A stretch of DNA of 6,515 nucleotides from JBLHGN01 sp047616325 (GTDB lineage: Bacteria > Pseudomonadota > Gammaproteobacteria > Pseudomonadales > Cellvibrionaceae). The DNA lies in NCBI GenBank assembly GCA_047616325.1, contig JBLHGN010000209.1:1-6515 (forward strand). Reading direction: 5' to 3'. Both the position numbers and the translations under genes were made by a program. Positions within the stretch are counted from its first letter, which is position 1; each line of letters starts with the position of its first letter. This document shows positions 1 through 6,178 of the stretch, one piece after another. The notes under the pieces are model-generated. The model did not search any database and had not been told where the DNA came from. It saw nothing but the letters and a program-made list of their open reading frames with translations.

Positions 1-215
1 ATATATCGCGGGAAATCTGGCTGGATTTTTCCAGCATGACCAGCAACGATGGTGAATTGCAGCTTTCGGGCTTATGTTATTGGGCGCTGCAATTTCATCA
101 GCAAGACGAAAATTACGGATTGCTACTTCCCGCTAAAAAAATCTCACCGAATTCTGGTGAGAACCACAGGCGCGAAGTCTTGCAAGCGCTGGCACTTTTT
201 CAGGTGAATGAATGA
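1..215 (+). CDS. DUF58 domain protein, C-terminal end (partial)
   Basis: The open frame runs in from the left edge (first full codon at 3) and stops with TGA at 213-215, showing 70 residues. The visible end contains REIWLDF, then GLCYWALQF, a YGLLLP segment and a final EVLQALALF. This matches the end of DUF58 (COG1721) proteins, where a WLD(F/W) motif is followed by an L-C-W helix and a terminal LALF. DUF58 proteins have a von Willebrand factor A-like fold and are usually encoded between a MoxR AAA+ ATPase and a TgpA-type transglutaminase. Their exact role is not settled; chaperone or cell-envelope functions have been proposed. The stop codon overlaps the next gene's ATG in an ATGA, so the two are probably translationally coupled in one operon. 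The N-terminal part and any moxR gene lie outside the window. Confidence 0.85.
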   Translation, partial: ISREIWLDFSSMTSNDGELQLSGLCYWALQFHQQDENYGLLLPAKKISPNSGENHRREVLQALALFQVNE

Positions 216-2212
216 GTGGCGTTTCGACATTGGTGTCTCGTACATCTTTAGCTTGGTTGCTCTTTGCTCAGGGTGTTTCAATCATCCCCTTGTTTTTTAA
301 TTTGCCTACGTGGCTGCCCGCCGTGTGGCTACTGACCGTAATTTGGCGTTTTCAAATTTTCCGCGGCGCGTGGCCTTTTCCTAAAGCCCGCACGAAATTT
401 GTGTTGGCGGTGGTATGCGTCGCAGGTCTTCTCATCTCCTATACGGGAACTATCGGCGTGGAACCTATGGTTGCATTTTTGGTGGTGTCTTTTGTGCTAA
501 AGCTAGTGGAAATGCGCAGCCCTAACGACGTGCTGTTAATAGTATTCATCGCTTTCTTCTCCATCGCCGCACACTTTATTTTTTATCAAACTATCTTTAT
601 GGCCATCTACAGTGCGGCTGCGATTGTTGTGCTTATTTTTGCTTGGATGGGTGTATATCGAACTCGGCCAGAGTCTTTTACGCGAGCTTTTAGCAGAAGT
701 TTGATTTTGTTTGCGCAGTGCTTACCGCTAATGTTGGTGTTGTTTTTGGTGCTGCCAAGAATCGGCGCCCTTTGGAATGTTCCACTAGCACAAAGCATCG
801 GTACCACGGGCTTTAGCGACAGTATGTCGCCGGGCGATTTCACCGCCTTAAGTCAATCTCAGGCGCCTGCATTTCGAGTCACTTTTGACGACCCTGGGCG
901 AATACCGCCGCAGCATAAGCGTTATTGGCGTGCGCTGGTGTTGGATCAATTCGATGGGCGTCGTTGGCAATATAGTCGAACTAGCAGTGACTATCGTCTG
1001 CGTCGCGCTGACGCACCGCCGGAGTTTTGGGGCCTATACCGCGGTAATCCGACCTCTGAGCTCCGCTATCAAGTATTGCTAGAGCCCCATCAGCAGCGTT
1101 GGTTGTTCACATTAATGGCTCCACTTAATGTTGAGTCAAGTGGTCTAAAAGTGCGCTTCACCGATAATTTTTTGGTGGGCAGCATTAGCCCTGTCGCCAG
1201 CAGAAGCCAATACACGGTGACTTCGGTATTGGACTACCGAGGGTCTCCCGAGGGAATTTCAAACCAAGAACGTCGCCAATCCTTGCAATTGCCGCGTAGT
1301 GCTAATCCAAAAACCCTTGCACTGGCGCAGCAGTGGCTAGGTTCGGGTGCAAGCGGCATGGCCATAGTGCAGCGTGCTCTCGACATGTATAGAGCGGACT
1401 TTACTTACACCATGCGACCGCCACCTCCCGGCACTAATAGCGTGGACGAATTTTTATTTTATACTCGGCGCGGCTTTTGTGAACATTTTGCTAGTAGTTT
1501 CGTAACGCTGATGCGAGCGGCTGGTGTTCCCGCGCGGGTGGTAGTGGGCTATCAGGGTGGTGAGCTCAATCCCCTTGAAAACTACCTGTTAATTAGGCAG
1601 TCAGATGCACATGCCTGGGCGGAAGTTTGGCAGGAAGGCCAGGGTTGGCTTAGGGTAGACCCCACTGCTGCCGTTTCACCTCTACGCATAGAGCAGGGAT
1701 TGCAGCAATCGCTAGAAGATAGCGAGCAGAGTTTTATGCGAAGTGGTATTTTCAGCTCGAAGTTGTTCTCTATGATCCGACTGAGAGCTGATGCGCTCAG
1801 CTATAGCTGGCACAAGTGGGTTTTGGCTTATGACACACGTCAGCAAGCGGACGTGCTAAAAAATCTATTGGGGGGTACCGACGTATGGCGAATTGCCGGT
1901 TTTTTACTTGCCGTATATGGTTTTGTTTTGACCTTCACCTATTTGTGGTTAACCTGGCGAGGGCGAATTAAATACTCAACCCCAGAACAGCAGCACTATG
2001 CCTCCTATATGCGATTTTTGGCGAAGAAAGGTTTTGTTTCTCAGACAGGCGAAACACCGCACGCCTTTGCCGAGCGAGTTGCCGTACAAAAACCCCTATG
2101 GCGCAGTCAATTAGTGTTGATTGCTTCGACTTATTCTTGCATTGCCTATGGCGGTAGGTGCGATCAGTTAGCGTATTTGCGCAGCCTAATACGCGAGTTT
2201 AGGTCGCTTTAG
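212..2212 (+). CDS. tgpA: TgpA-type transglutaminase-like membrane protein (DUF3488 / transglutaminase core / DUF4129)
   Basis: This is a complete 666-residue protein, close to the roughly 668 residues of Pseudomonas aeruginosa TgpA. Residues 10-185 hold about six hydrophobic segments (DUF3488/TgpA_N). A periplasmic region with the family-like stretch GFSDSMSPGDF (200-210) follows, then the transglutaminase core. Cys423 (RRGFCEHFASSF), His467 (SDAHAWAEVW) and Asp483 (WLRVDPTAAV) form the expected catalytic triad, with spacings of 44 and 16 residues. A last membrane segment lies at about 561-583, and the cytoplasmic tail (about 595-666) looks like DUF4129. By family knowledge the core faces the periplasm; the P. 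aeruginosa protein is essential for viability, but its substrate is not established. The ATG at 212 is chosen because AGGTG (202-206) sits 5 bases upstream and it overlaps the DUF58 stop by 4 bp. I see no clear terminator downstream. Confidence 0.93.
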   Translation: MSGVSTLVSRTSLAWLLFAQGVSIIPLFFNLPTWLPAVWLLTVIWRFQIFRGAWPFPKARTKFVLAVVCVAGLLISYTGTIGVEPMVAFLVVSFVLKLVEMRSPNDVLLIVFIAFFSIAAHFIFYQTIFMAIYSAAAIVVLIFAWMGVYRTRPESFTRAFSRSLILFAQCLPLMLVLFLVLPRIGALWNVPLAQSIGTTGFSDSMSPGDFTALSQSQAPAFRVTFDDPGRIPPQHKRYWRALVLDQFDGRRWQYSRTSSDYRLRRADAPPEFWGLYRGNPTSELRYQVLLEPHQQRWLFTLMAPLNVESSGLKVRFTDNFLVGSISPVASRSQYTVTSVLDYRGSPEGISNQERRQSLQLPRSANPKTLALAQQWLGSGASGMAIVQRALDMYRADFTYTMRPPPPGTNSVDEFLFYTRRGFCEHFASSFVTLMRAAGVPARVVVGYQGGELNPLENYLLIRQSDAHAWAEVWQEGQGWLRVDPTAAVSPLRIEQGLQQSLEDSEQSFMRSGIFSSKLFSMIRLRADALSYSWHKWVLAYDTRQQADVLKNLLGGTDVWRIAGFLLAVYGFVLTFTYLWLTWRGRIKYSTPEQQHYASYMRFLAKKGFVSQTGETPHAFAERVAVQKPLWRSQLVLIASTYSCIAYGGRCDQLAYLRSLIREFRSL

Positions 2213-2453
2213 ATTTTTATCGCTCGTGCAGCCCCTTTCTTTCGCTCCTCGTACATCAACTTTATCTACTAACATCGATAACCTGCAGTAGTGGTCTGTT
2301 CCAAAAGACACATCTAAAAGATTATGCTAATGTGCGCGCCTGTGGTGCTTTCGGTGGGGATTTTTGGTGCGCGTATGCCGTTATGGTGCACGATGGTGTC
2401 TGTATATCTCAATTATGAAACATCTTAAACGCGGTTTAGCCGTCGTTGACCGC

Positions 2454-2477
2454 TGCCTGGATCTATAGATTCAGGCA
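2454..2477. repeat. 24-bp near-perfect palindrome in the amtB leader
   Basis: The left arm TGCCTGGATCTA (2454-2465) and right arm TAGATTCAGGCA (2466-2477) are reverse complements apart from one position, which would be a G-U pair in RNA. As RNA it makes a stem of about 10 pairs with a TATA loop. It is not followed by a T-run on either strand, so it does not look like an intrinsic terminator. It ends 43 bases before the amtB ATG. An operator for a dimeric regulator or a structured leader element are both possible; the sequence does not decide. Confidence 0.55.
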
Positions 2478-2508
2478 TTAAAAATAACAATTCAATTAAT
2501 CTTCTTTT

Positions 2509-2514
2509 GGGGAG
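2509..2514 (+). promoter_or_regulatory. Ribosome binding site of amtB
   Basis: GGGGAG lies 6 bases before the ATG at 2521. It fixes that codon as the start and gives a protein whose N-terminus is a typical signal peptide. Confidence 0.85.
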
Positions 2515-2520
2515 TGCTTA

Positions 2521-3816
2521 ATGAGACGCCTGTTTAAGCTTTTGCCGTGTGTTTTTCTTTTTCTTTTTCCTTTACCCGCCTTCGCGGAATCCTTGAGTGA
2601 GGGTAATACCGCTTGGATGTTGACCGCCACAGCCCTAGTATTGTTTATGACCCTGCCGGGTCTTTCGCTTTTTTATGGCGGTTTGGTGAGGACAAAAAAC
2701 GTACTGTCGGTGTTAATGCAGTGTTTTGCCATCGCGTGTATTGCATCTCTCCTCTGGTTTGCCTTCGGTTATAGCCTCAGTTTTGGTGAAGGCAACGCCT
2801 TTATTGGAGACCTTAGCCGTGTGTTTTTTGTCGGCATGGCCAAAGAAACGCTAATGGGTGACATTCCCGAATCACTTTTTGCGATGTTTCAAATGACCTT
2901 CGTCATCATTACTCCGGCGCTTATTGTGGGCGCTTTTGCAGAGCGAATGAAGTTTTCCTCTGTGGTGGTGTTCACCATTCTTTGGATACCGCTTGTTTAT
3001 GCCCCCGTGTGCCACTGGGTTTGGGGCGGAGGTTGGCTCGCGCAAATGGGGCTTTACGATTTTGCTGGGGGCACCGTGGTTCATATTACTGCGGGTGTGT
3101 CAGCCCTTGTGGCCGCCATTATGATTGGTAATCGAGAGGGTTTCCCAACCACCTCCATGGCGCCCCATAATATGACGATGACGGTATGTGGTGCTGGCAT
3201 GCTTTGGGTCGGCTGGTTTGGCTTTAATGCGGGCAGTGCATTGGCGTCAAATGAAAGTGCCGCCATGGCGATGATGGTCACCCACATTTCTGCGGCGGCG
3301 GGTTCTCTGGCGTGGATGGGGATGGAATGGAGTCGGTTTGGGAAACCCAGTGTGCTCGGTATTGTTACTGGCATGGTGGCTGGCCTTGGTACGATAACAC
3401 CGGCGTCAGGCTTTGTGGGCCCCGCTGGAGCTCTTGTTATTGGCGCTGTAGCTGGCGTTGTGTGTTTTTTTGCGACCCAGCTTATAAAGCGAAAATTTGT
3501 AATCGACGACTCACTTGATGTTTTTCCCGTTCACGGCGTTGGGGGCATACTTGGCACATTGTTGGCTGGTGTCTTTTCGTCTACGCAACTGGGCATCTTT
3601 TCAGGGCATGGTTTTTCCGATCGGGTGAGTGGCATGGGCGGGCAGTTGGGCGTACAGGCTGTCGGCGTTGTTGCTACCATTGTCTTTTCGGCTGTTATGA
3701 CTTTCATTATCGTAAAGCTTACTGGTCTGATTACCGGTGGTATTCGAGTGAGCCGAGAAGAGGAGATTCAGGGGCTAGACGTGGTGATGCACGAGGAGTC
3801 TGGGTACAAACTCTAA
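2521..3816 (+). CDS. amtB: Ammonium channel/transporter AmtB
   Basis: This 431-residue protein belongs to the Amt/Mep/Rh family, trimeric inner-membrane channels that take up ammonium. The length matches E. coli AmtB (428). A signal peptide is visible: MRR, a hydrophobic stretch, then AFA with likely cleavage after residue 22, followed by about 11 membrane segments. Family-critical residues are present: phenylalanine gate F123/F127 (FQMTF), W168 and D180 (GLYDFAGGTVVHI), pore histidines H188 and H338 (VFPVHGVGG), and F235 and S239 (GWFGFNAGSA). The C-terminal tail from about 405 (GGIRVSREEEIQGLD) keeps the conserved region that in E. coli contacts the PII protein GlnK, so post-translational control by PII is inferred. 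Proteobacterial amtB usually follows glnK; here no glnK lies within the 308 bp upstream, so the gene seems monocistronic. It ends at a strong terminator. Confidence 0.97.
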   Translation: MRRLFKLLPCVFLFLFPLPAFAESLSEGNTAWMLTATALVLFMTLPGLSLFYGGLVRTKNVLSVLMQCFAIACIASLLWFAFGYSLSFGEGNAFIGDLSRVFFVGMAKETLMGDIPESLFAMFQMTFVIITPALIVGAFAERMKFSSVVVFTILWIPLVYAPVCHWVWGGGWLAQMGLYDFAGGTVVHITAGVSALVAAIMIGNREGFPTTSMAPHNMTMTVCGAGMLWVGWFGFNAGSALASNESAAMAMMVTHISAAAGSLAWMGMEWSRFGKPSVLGIVTGMVAGLGTITPASGFVGPAGALVIGAVAGVVCFFATQLIKRKFVIDDSLDVFPVHGVGGILGTLLAGVFSSTQLGIFSGHGFSDRVSGMGGQLGVQAVGVVATIVFSAVMTFIIVKLTGLITGGIRVSREEEIQGLDVVMHEESGYKL

Positions 3817-3838
3817 TCGAACGCGAAGCGCCTAGGCG

Positions 3839-3867
3839 AAAGGGTCACTTTTAAGTGACCCTTTTTT
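3839..3867 (+). terminator. Rho-independent terminator of amtB
   Basis: A perfect 12-bp inverted repeat, AAAGGGTCACTT (3839-3850) and AAGTGACCCTTT (3853-3864), is separated by TT. It runs into six consecutive T (3862-3867) on the plus strand. It starts 22 bases after the amtB stop. The minus strand has only a short T-run, so it should act mainly on plus-strand transcripts. Confidence 0.93.
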
Positions 3868-3932
3868 ATTCTGTTTTTGTGCCCTCTTGCCGGGCGTTAT
3901 TCCAGTAGAACTTAGAACTAGATCTCAAAACT

Positions 3933-3951
3933 GTAAAATATCGTAAAATAT
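3933..3951. repeat. Short tandem repeat GTAAAATAT x2
   Basis: GTAAAATAT occurs at 3933-3941 and again at 3943-3951, a period of 10 bases or about one helical turn. The copies lie in AT-rich DNA beyond the amtB terminator and about 200 bases before the orphan gene. A regulator site or slippage duplication are both possible; two copies are too few to tell. Confidence 0.4.
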
Positions 3952-4024
3952 TTCGACAACTGACGCTCCTCGCACTACCTTCTATTCGACAAGAGATTAC
4001 AATGGGCGAATGGAAAACTACATT

Positions 4025-4052
4025 TTGGCATTCTACTTTGTATTTTGATAGT
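4025..4052 (+). promoter_or_regulatory. Possible sigma-70 promoter of the orphan gene
   Basis: TTGGCA (4025-4030, 5 of 6 to TTGACA), a 16-base spacer and GATAGT (4047-4052, 4 of 6 to TATAAT). A start near 4059 would give a leader of about 88 bases that begins at the hairpins described next. In AT-rich DNA such matches arise easily by chance. Confidence 0.25.
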
Positions 4053-4053
4053 A

Positions 4054-4077
4054 GGTTTTCCTCAAAACCATTTGAGG
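4054..4077 (+). promoter_or_regulatory. Two mutually exclusive hairpins in the leader of the orphan gene
   Basis: Hairpin A pairs GGTTTT (4054-4059) with AAAACC (4064-4069) around loop CCTC. Hairpin B pairs CCTCAAA (4060-4066) with TTTGAGG (4071-4077) around loop ACCA. Bases 4064-4066 are used by both, and the loop of A forms part of the stem of B, so they cannot form fully together. A further option pairs CTCAA (4061-4065) with TTGAG (4078-4082). This is the geometry of a switch or attenuator, but no T-run follows and the ribosome site is about 50 bases away. A regulatory function is therefore inference only. Confidence 0.4.
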
Positions 4078-4146
4078 TTGAGCTAAAATTTAAAATAAAC
4101 AGATAGGATATCTCGCGTTACATCTAATGAATAAGGTTGGTGAAAT

Positions 4147-4530
4147 ATGGAAGAAAAAATACTTTCTTCTTTCGTGCCCTCGCAAATCATGTCTCAGAGC
4201 GGTTGGAATTTTAAAAAATCTTGGCAGGGGACTTTAGATTTGTCTGTGTGGCTCAAGGCTTCTCTTAAAAAAGAAGGGCGTCTCTATCTATTTCTCGAGT
4301 ATCAAGACAGAGAGGGCAAGCGCTCTATACCTGTTGATCGCTGCATGTCGGGAGGCTCTCAAAGTTTGCTGTTAAATGGTCGTGTCAATATGTCGGGAAG
4401 TGGCCCACTCGAAGTCTTTCAGGTAAAGGTGAAGTACGAAGGTTGCAGCACGCCTGTTGTCGCAGAAGAGTTGACGGTTAAATTTCTTGGTGAAACCAGT
4501 GGCGCTAAAACACTTCGGGTCGCAGTGTAG
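4147..4530 (+). CDS. Hypothetical protein, 127 residues, orphan gene
   Basis: I do not recognise this protein. An in-frame TGA at 4141-4143 excludes a longer N-terminus, so ATG 4147 is the first possible start; a weak AAGG (4133-4136) lies 10 bases upstream. There is no signal peptide and no membrane segment. From about residue 28 the sequence alternates hydrophobic and polar residues in short runs (GTLDLSVWLKASL, RLYLFLEYQD, FQVKVKYEG, ELTVKFLG). This suggests mostly beta strands, perhaps a beta-sandwich. Two cysteines, C66 (VDRCMSGG) and C100 (YEGCSTP), sit in or near loops. Basic and acidic residues are both frequent, as in a soluble protein. The gene stands alone between an amtB terminator and a 400-bp gap, so context gives no functional clue. 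That it is a real gene rests on codon-like composition, a plausible folded sequence and lack of a competing frame. Confidence 0.7.
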   Translation: MEEKILSSFVPSQIMSQSGWNFKKSWQGTLDLSVWLKASLKKEGRLYLFLEYQDREGKRSIPVDRCMSGGSQSLLLNGRVNMSGSGPLEVFQVKVKYEGCSTPVVAEELTVKFLGETSGAKTLRVAV

Positions 4531-4585
4531 ATCGCTGTATTTCCTAGTGATTCTTGTGTTTACTTTGCATTTATTCTAACTGGGT

Positions 4586-4605
4586 GCGCTTGGAAGCGTG
4601 TTTTT
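4586..4605 (+). terminator. Possible weak intrinsic terminator of the orphan gene
   Basis: GCGCT (4586-4590) pairs with AGCGT (4595-4599), including one G-U pair and a loop of four bases, followed directly by G and five T (4601-4605). It lies 55 bases after the stop of the 127-residue gene. The stem is short, so termination would be inefficient at best. Confidence 0.35.
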
Positions 4606-4609
4606 GGCT

Positions 4610-4625
4610 CACTTATCGATAGGTG
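4610..4625. repeat. 16-bp near-palindrome centred on TATCGATA
   Basis: CACTTATC (4610-4617) and GATAGGTG (4618-4625) are inverted copies with one T-G mismatch. It lies just after the weak terminator-like hairpin. It could be a dimeric protein site or chance; nothing nearby identifies a role. Confidence 0.35.
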
Positions 4626-4777
4626 TGGTGGGTTGCCCCTATTGGTTGACGTTTAGTAAATCGTCGGGTTTGCCCCGCAGACTTGGTGGCTAGGAGTTAA
4701 TTGTCGATGTAAAATTCAAGGTGCTGCCTAATCCATTCTGCATCTCCTATGTTTGAGAAACACCAATGCTCGTTAGC

Positions 4778-4821
4778 GGTAGGGCTCTAACTACTTACAC
4801 GCTACCCGTTTTTATTTTTTT
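4778..4821 (+). terminator. Possible terminator-like hairpin with long T-run
   Basis: GGTAG (4778-4782) can pair with CTACC (4802-4806) across a 19-base loop. The arm is followed by CG, then TTTTT A TTTTTTT (4809-4821). The T-run is convincing, but the 5-bp stem and large loop are not, so this is a tentative call. It would stop plus-strand transcripts before the MFS promoter. Confidence 0.3.
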
Positions 4822-4899
4822 GTGGCACGAGACTTATTGTTTTTTATTGTTGCTGCGCTTCTTATCTGTATTTAAATAGTTCAACATTGAAGTACTCAT

Positions 4900-4913
4900 G
4901 CCATTATAATGGC
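4900..4913 (+). promoter_or_regulatory. Perfect 14-bp palindrome enclosing a -10 box (TATAAT) before the MFS gene
   Basis: GCCATTATAATGGC is its own exact reverse complement. Inside it, TATAAT (4905-4910) is a full match to the sigma-70 -10 consensus. Transcription would begin near 4917, leaving only about 16 untranslated bases before GTG 4933. The -35 region is poor; the nearest candidate is TTCAAC at 4880-4885 with a 19-base spacer. A protein bound to the palindrome would block RNA polymerase, so it is a candidate operator; that role is inferred. Confidence 0.45.
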
Positions 4914-4932
4914 CCTTTTGGGCTAGTAGACC

Positions 4933-6159
4933 GTGTTAACTCATCTCAATCGATTTCTTTTGTCTCACGGAACAAGTGCATTCGCAACTGGAGTGCACAT
5001 CGTGCTGCTCTCATGGTTGGCCGTAAACGAACTCGGTGTCTCTTCTAGCGAACTGGGCTGGGTGCAGGCTGCGGGCTTGTTTCCTAGCGTTTTTTTAATT
5101 CTCTTGGCCGGAGCATTGGCCGACCGTTATGATCCAGCGCGCGTTCTTTTTACGGCTCAAATGTTGTTGTTCTGCAGCTATTTTATACTAGGAGTTTTGT
5201 TGTTTGCCGGGCAACTAAACCTTTCCCTTCTTGTTATTTATGCATTATCGGTAGGGGTGGGAAATGCCTTGAGTCAGCCGGTACGCGAAAAGCTTATTTC
5301 CAATATTAAGCTGCACACTGTTCAAAAACGCATATCTCTGTTGAGTATTACCCAGTTCAGCATGCAAAGTGTGGGTATTGCAATGGCCGCGCTGTCTGAC
5401 ACCATAGGCTTGGTGTTTGTTGTGGCCATACAGGCAAGTTTGGCATTGGTGTCGGCTGTAACAACGATAACTTTATCGAAAGCTAAAGATGAAAAAAAAG
5501 TTGCTTTTGTAAACACATTTTTTGATGTGCGTGAAGGGTTTGGCCTTATTAAAACCAGTGTTCCTTTAAAGCAGTTATTAGTATTGATCGCTTTTAATGG
5601 TTATATGCATATGGGGGTGTTTTTGGTTTTGCTTCCCATTTTGGCTGCACATAACTACGGCTTTACAGCGGCACAATTCGGCAGCCTTCAGTTAGTGTTT
5701 GTGGTTGGAATGATTTCAGCCCACCTCGGTTTATTAAAACAATCGACGTTAGAGTATCCAGGGCAAGGCGCTCTATTCAGTTTGCTATATACCGCACTAA
5801 TCGGGTTTGCTTTAATGAAGCATCCTACTACGTGGGGGTTTTACGCCCTAATATATTGCTGGGGTTTAGTTGCTGGAAATTCTGCTGGGCGCTGCCGATT
5901 AGTGCTCCAAGCGCTGGCGCCAAAGGGCATGAAGGGACGTGCAATATCCATTTATCAGGCGGTATTGTTCGGTGCTGCACCCATTGGAGCCCTGGTAACA
6001 GGCTATGTAATTAAGTATATGAGTACCGATGAAATACTCAGTTTTATGAGTATTTCCAGCGTGTCACTGTTTTTCTTTTTCTTGGTGAGTCGGTCGCTAT
6101 GGTCTGTTAAACAAATAGATGTGCCTGTGGAGCGTAAAGAAATAGATGGTGATGAGTAG
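4933..6159 (+). CDS. MFS transporter, EntS/MFS_3-like, substrate unknown
   Basis: This 408-residue polytopic membrane protein has about 12 hydrophobic segments in two halves, separated by a charged central loop (about 182-210). It belongs to the major facilitator superfamily. The motif A loop between segments 2 and 3 is present as GALADRYDPAR (60-70). QPVREKLIS (115-123) and the second-half RLVLQALAPKGMKGRA (322-337) resemble the MFS_3 branch, which includes exporters such as EntS. Export of a small molecule by proton antiport is the family expectation; the substrate cannot be read from sequence. An in-frame TAG at 4927-4929 makes GTG 4933 the first available start, and the N-terminus then fits the family with little to spare. 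No Shine-Dalgarno match is visible, which is unusual. The gene is alone on its strand and ends 19 bp from the convergent methyltransferase gene. Confidence 0.88.
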   Translation: MLTHLNRFLLSHGTSAFATGVHIVLLSWLAVNELGVSSSELGWVQAAGLFPSVFLILLAGALADRYDPARVLFTAQMLLFCSYFILGVLLFAGQLNLSLLVIYALSVGVGNALSQPVREKLISNIKLHTVQKRISLLSITQFSMQSVGIAMAALSDTIGLVFVVAIQASLALVSAVTTITLSKAKDEKKVAFVNTFFDVREGFGLIKTSVPLKQLLVLIAFNGYMHMGVFLVLLPILAAHNYGFTAAQFGSLQLVFVVGMISAHLGLLKQSTLEYPGQGALFSLLYTALIGFALMKHPTTWGFYALIYCWGLVAGNSAGRCRLVLQALAPKGMKGRAISIYQAVLFGAAPIGALVTGYVIKYMSTDEILSFMSISSVSLFFFFLVSRSLWSVKQIDVPVERKEIDGDE

Positions 6160-6178
6160 CGCATAGTCCAAGCGATGC

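Larger units (their letters stand above)
2213..2520. other. 308-bp intergenic region, tgpA to amtB
   Basis: No coding frame of family-like composition is seen here. The first part has no hairpin plus T-run, so termination of the tgpA transcript is not evident. The middle has GTGCGCG twice as a direct repeat (near 2332 and 2368) and several GGTG words, of no assignable role. The last 70 bases hold a TTGACC hexamer (2446-2451) resembling a -35 box, but no good -10 box at 16-18 bases. They also hold the palindrome listed separately. The amtB promoter must lie in this stretch but I cannot place it. Confidence 0.6.
3868..4146. other. 279-bp AT-rich intergenic region upstream of the orphan gene
   Basis: No coding frame is supported. 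Visible elements are a tandem pair of GTAAAATAT (3933-3951), two copies of TTCGACAA (3952-3959 and 3985-3992), and a pair of overlapping hairpins (4054-4077). A possible sigma-70 promoter has TTGGCA at 4025-4030, a 16-base spacer and GATAGT at 4047-4052. The promoter is a weak call because the -10 matches only 4 of 6 bases. Confidence 0.5.
4531..4932. other. 402-bp intergenic region with several small palindromes
   Basis: No convincing coding frame is seen on either strand. The stretch holds two weak terminator-like hairpins (4586-4605 and 4778-4821), a 16-bp near-palindrome (4610-4625), and a bulged hairpin (GACG at 4648-4651 with CGTC at 4662-4665). It also has two similar small inverted repeats, GGGTTGCCCC (4630-4639) and GGGTTTGCCCC (4666-4676). 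At its end is the palindrome and -10 box before the MFS gene. The density of foldable elements would suit a 3' untranslated region or small RNA, but none matches an RNA family I know. Confidence 0.5.

Noticed and set aside
607..1082. Extra open frames in other phases and on the opposite strand within tgpA
   Set aside because: They overlap the well-supported tgpA frame, lack ribosome sites and show no recognisable protein features.
2356..2371. GG-N10-GC spacing like a sigma-54 promoter upstream of amtB
   Set aside because: Only the invariant GG and GC fit. The surrounding -24 (GGGAT) and -12 (GTGCG) bases are far from consensus, and such spacing is common by chance.
3081..3374. Long minus-strand open frame within amtB
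   Set aside because: It lies opposite a strongly conserved membrane protein gene, and its product has no domain-like features. It is a by-product of amtB codon use.
4705..4780. GCCTAAT and GTTAGCG resembling ends of an integron attC site next to a lone small gene
   Set aside because: The two words pair over only about four bases and break the RYYYAAC/GTTRRRY rules, and I see no internal symmetric boxes. No second cassette or integrase is present in the window.
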